From Mycobacterium sp. MS1601 (lineage in GTDB: Bacteria; Actinomycetota; Actinomycetes; Mycobacteriales; Mycobacteriaceae), in the NCBI RefSeq assembly GCF_001984215.1, contig NZ_CP019420.1, forward strand, positions 372,001 through 436,000: a stretch of DNA of 64,000 bases, written 5' to 3'. Positions 63,902 through 64,000 of the stretch are shown here, in pieces (within the stretch, counting starts at the first letter, position 1; each line of letters opens with the position of its first letter). The notes beneath the pieces are model-generated. The model was not told where the DNA came from and did not search any database. It worked only from the letters and a program-made list of their open reading frames with translations. A program made the position numbers and the translations under genes.

Positions 63902-64000
63902 ATGTCATCGACCCTCTGGTCAGCCGGCCGCTACGAAGCCGTGGCCCAGCAGATAGCTCCCATCGCCGAGCAGGTGGTGGCCACCCTCGATGCGAAGTCA
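63902..64000 (+). CDS. probable SAM-dependent methyltransferase, N-terminal part only
   Basis: The first 33 codons read MSSTLWSAGRYEAVAQQIAP and on. WxxGRYEAVAxxIAPIA is a common opening of actinobacterial class I methyltransferases. The gene runs off the window, so no catalytic motif can be checked. Confidence 0.5.
   Translation, partial: MSSTLWSAGRYEAVAQQIAPIAEQVVATLDAKS

Overview
The window is high-GC actinobacterial DNA and almost certainly comes from a Mycobacterium, most likely a rapid grower (Mycolicibacterium). Marker genes are whiB1, whiB7, sigH-rshA, pdtaS, mycoredoxin, the adnA-adnB helicase-nuclease pair and the 24-residue ribosomal protein bL37. From about 16.3 kb to 56.1 kb the gene order matches, from memory, the M. 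tuberculosis Rv3193c-Rv3223c segment. Many genes have a TANNNT -10 hexamer 6-8 bases before the start codon, the usual mycobacterial leaderless arrangement.

Region 1 (1-11.2 kb) is accessory DNA ending at an initiator tRNA-Met gene. It holds a SIR2-domain protein with a leaderless promoter, a complete IS3-family insertion sequence, and a tRNA 3'-half remnant that looks like an old attachment site. It also holds a very large protein with an N-terminal nuclease-like domain. Divergent from that lies a protein with two complete PD-(D/E)XK catalytic signatures in tandem. A frameshifted acidic gene, a decayed serine-recombinase tail and short direct repeats lie against the tRNA. This looks like a partly decayed anti-phage defence island and is the most likely place for an undescribed system.

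Region 2 (11.3-16.3 kb) is a SARP/AAA regulator and a flavin oxidase, probably one transcription unit.

Region 3 (16.3-56.1 kb) is the conserved mycobacterial core. It contains a UPF0182 membrane protein broken by a one-base deletion, a PDZ/Lon-type protease, a DUF2342 protein, a cyclodehydratase-like protein and an ABC1 kinase. whiB7 follows with its upstream ORF and attenuator, then uvrD2, mycoredoxin-1, nudC, a K+ channel and adnB/adnA. Next come an alkyltransferase-like protein, moeZ, a metzincin-like protein, a TetR regulator, an MmpS-like protein, rhlE, a ParA-like ATPase and entC. The segment ends with aroQ, a diacylglycerol kinase, whiB1, pdtaS, a biotinyl protein, bL37 and rshA/sigH. 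Stress response (sigH, whiB1, whiB7, pdtaS), DNA repair (uvrD2, adnAB, ATL) and redox repair (mycoredoxin, moeZ) are grouped here.

Region 4 (56.3-64 kb) holds a YbaK-type deacylase and a tightly packed six-gene operon: BMP-family lipoprotein, ABC ATPase, two permeases, an ornithine-cyclodeaminase-like dehydrogenase and a nucleoside/base deaminase. A GntR/FCD regulator reads away from it across three related palindromes. This looks like purine or nucleoside uptake and catabolism. The window ends inside a probable methyltransferase gene.
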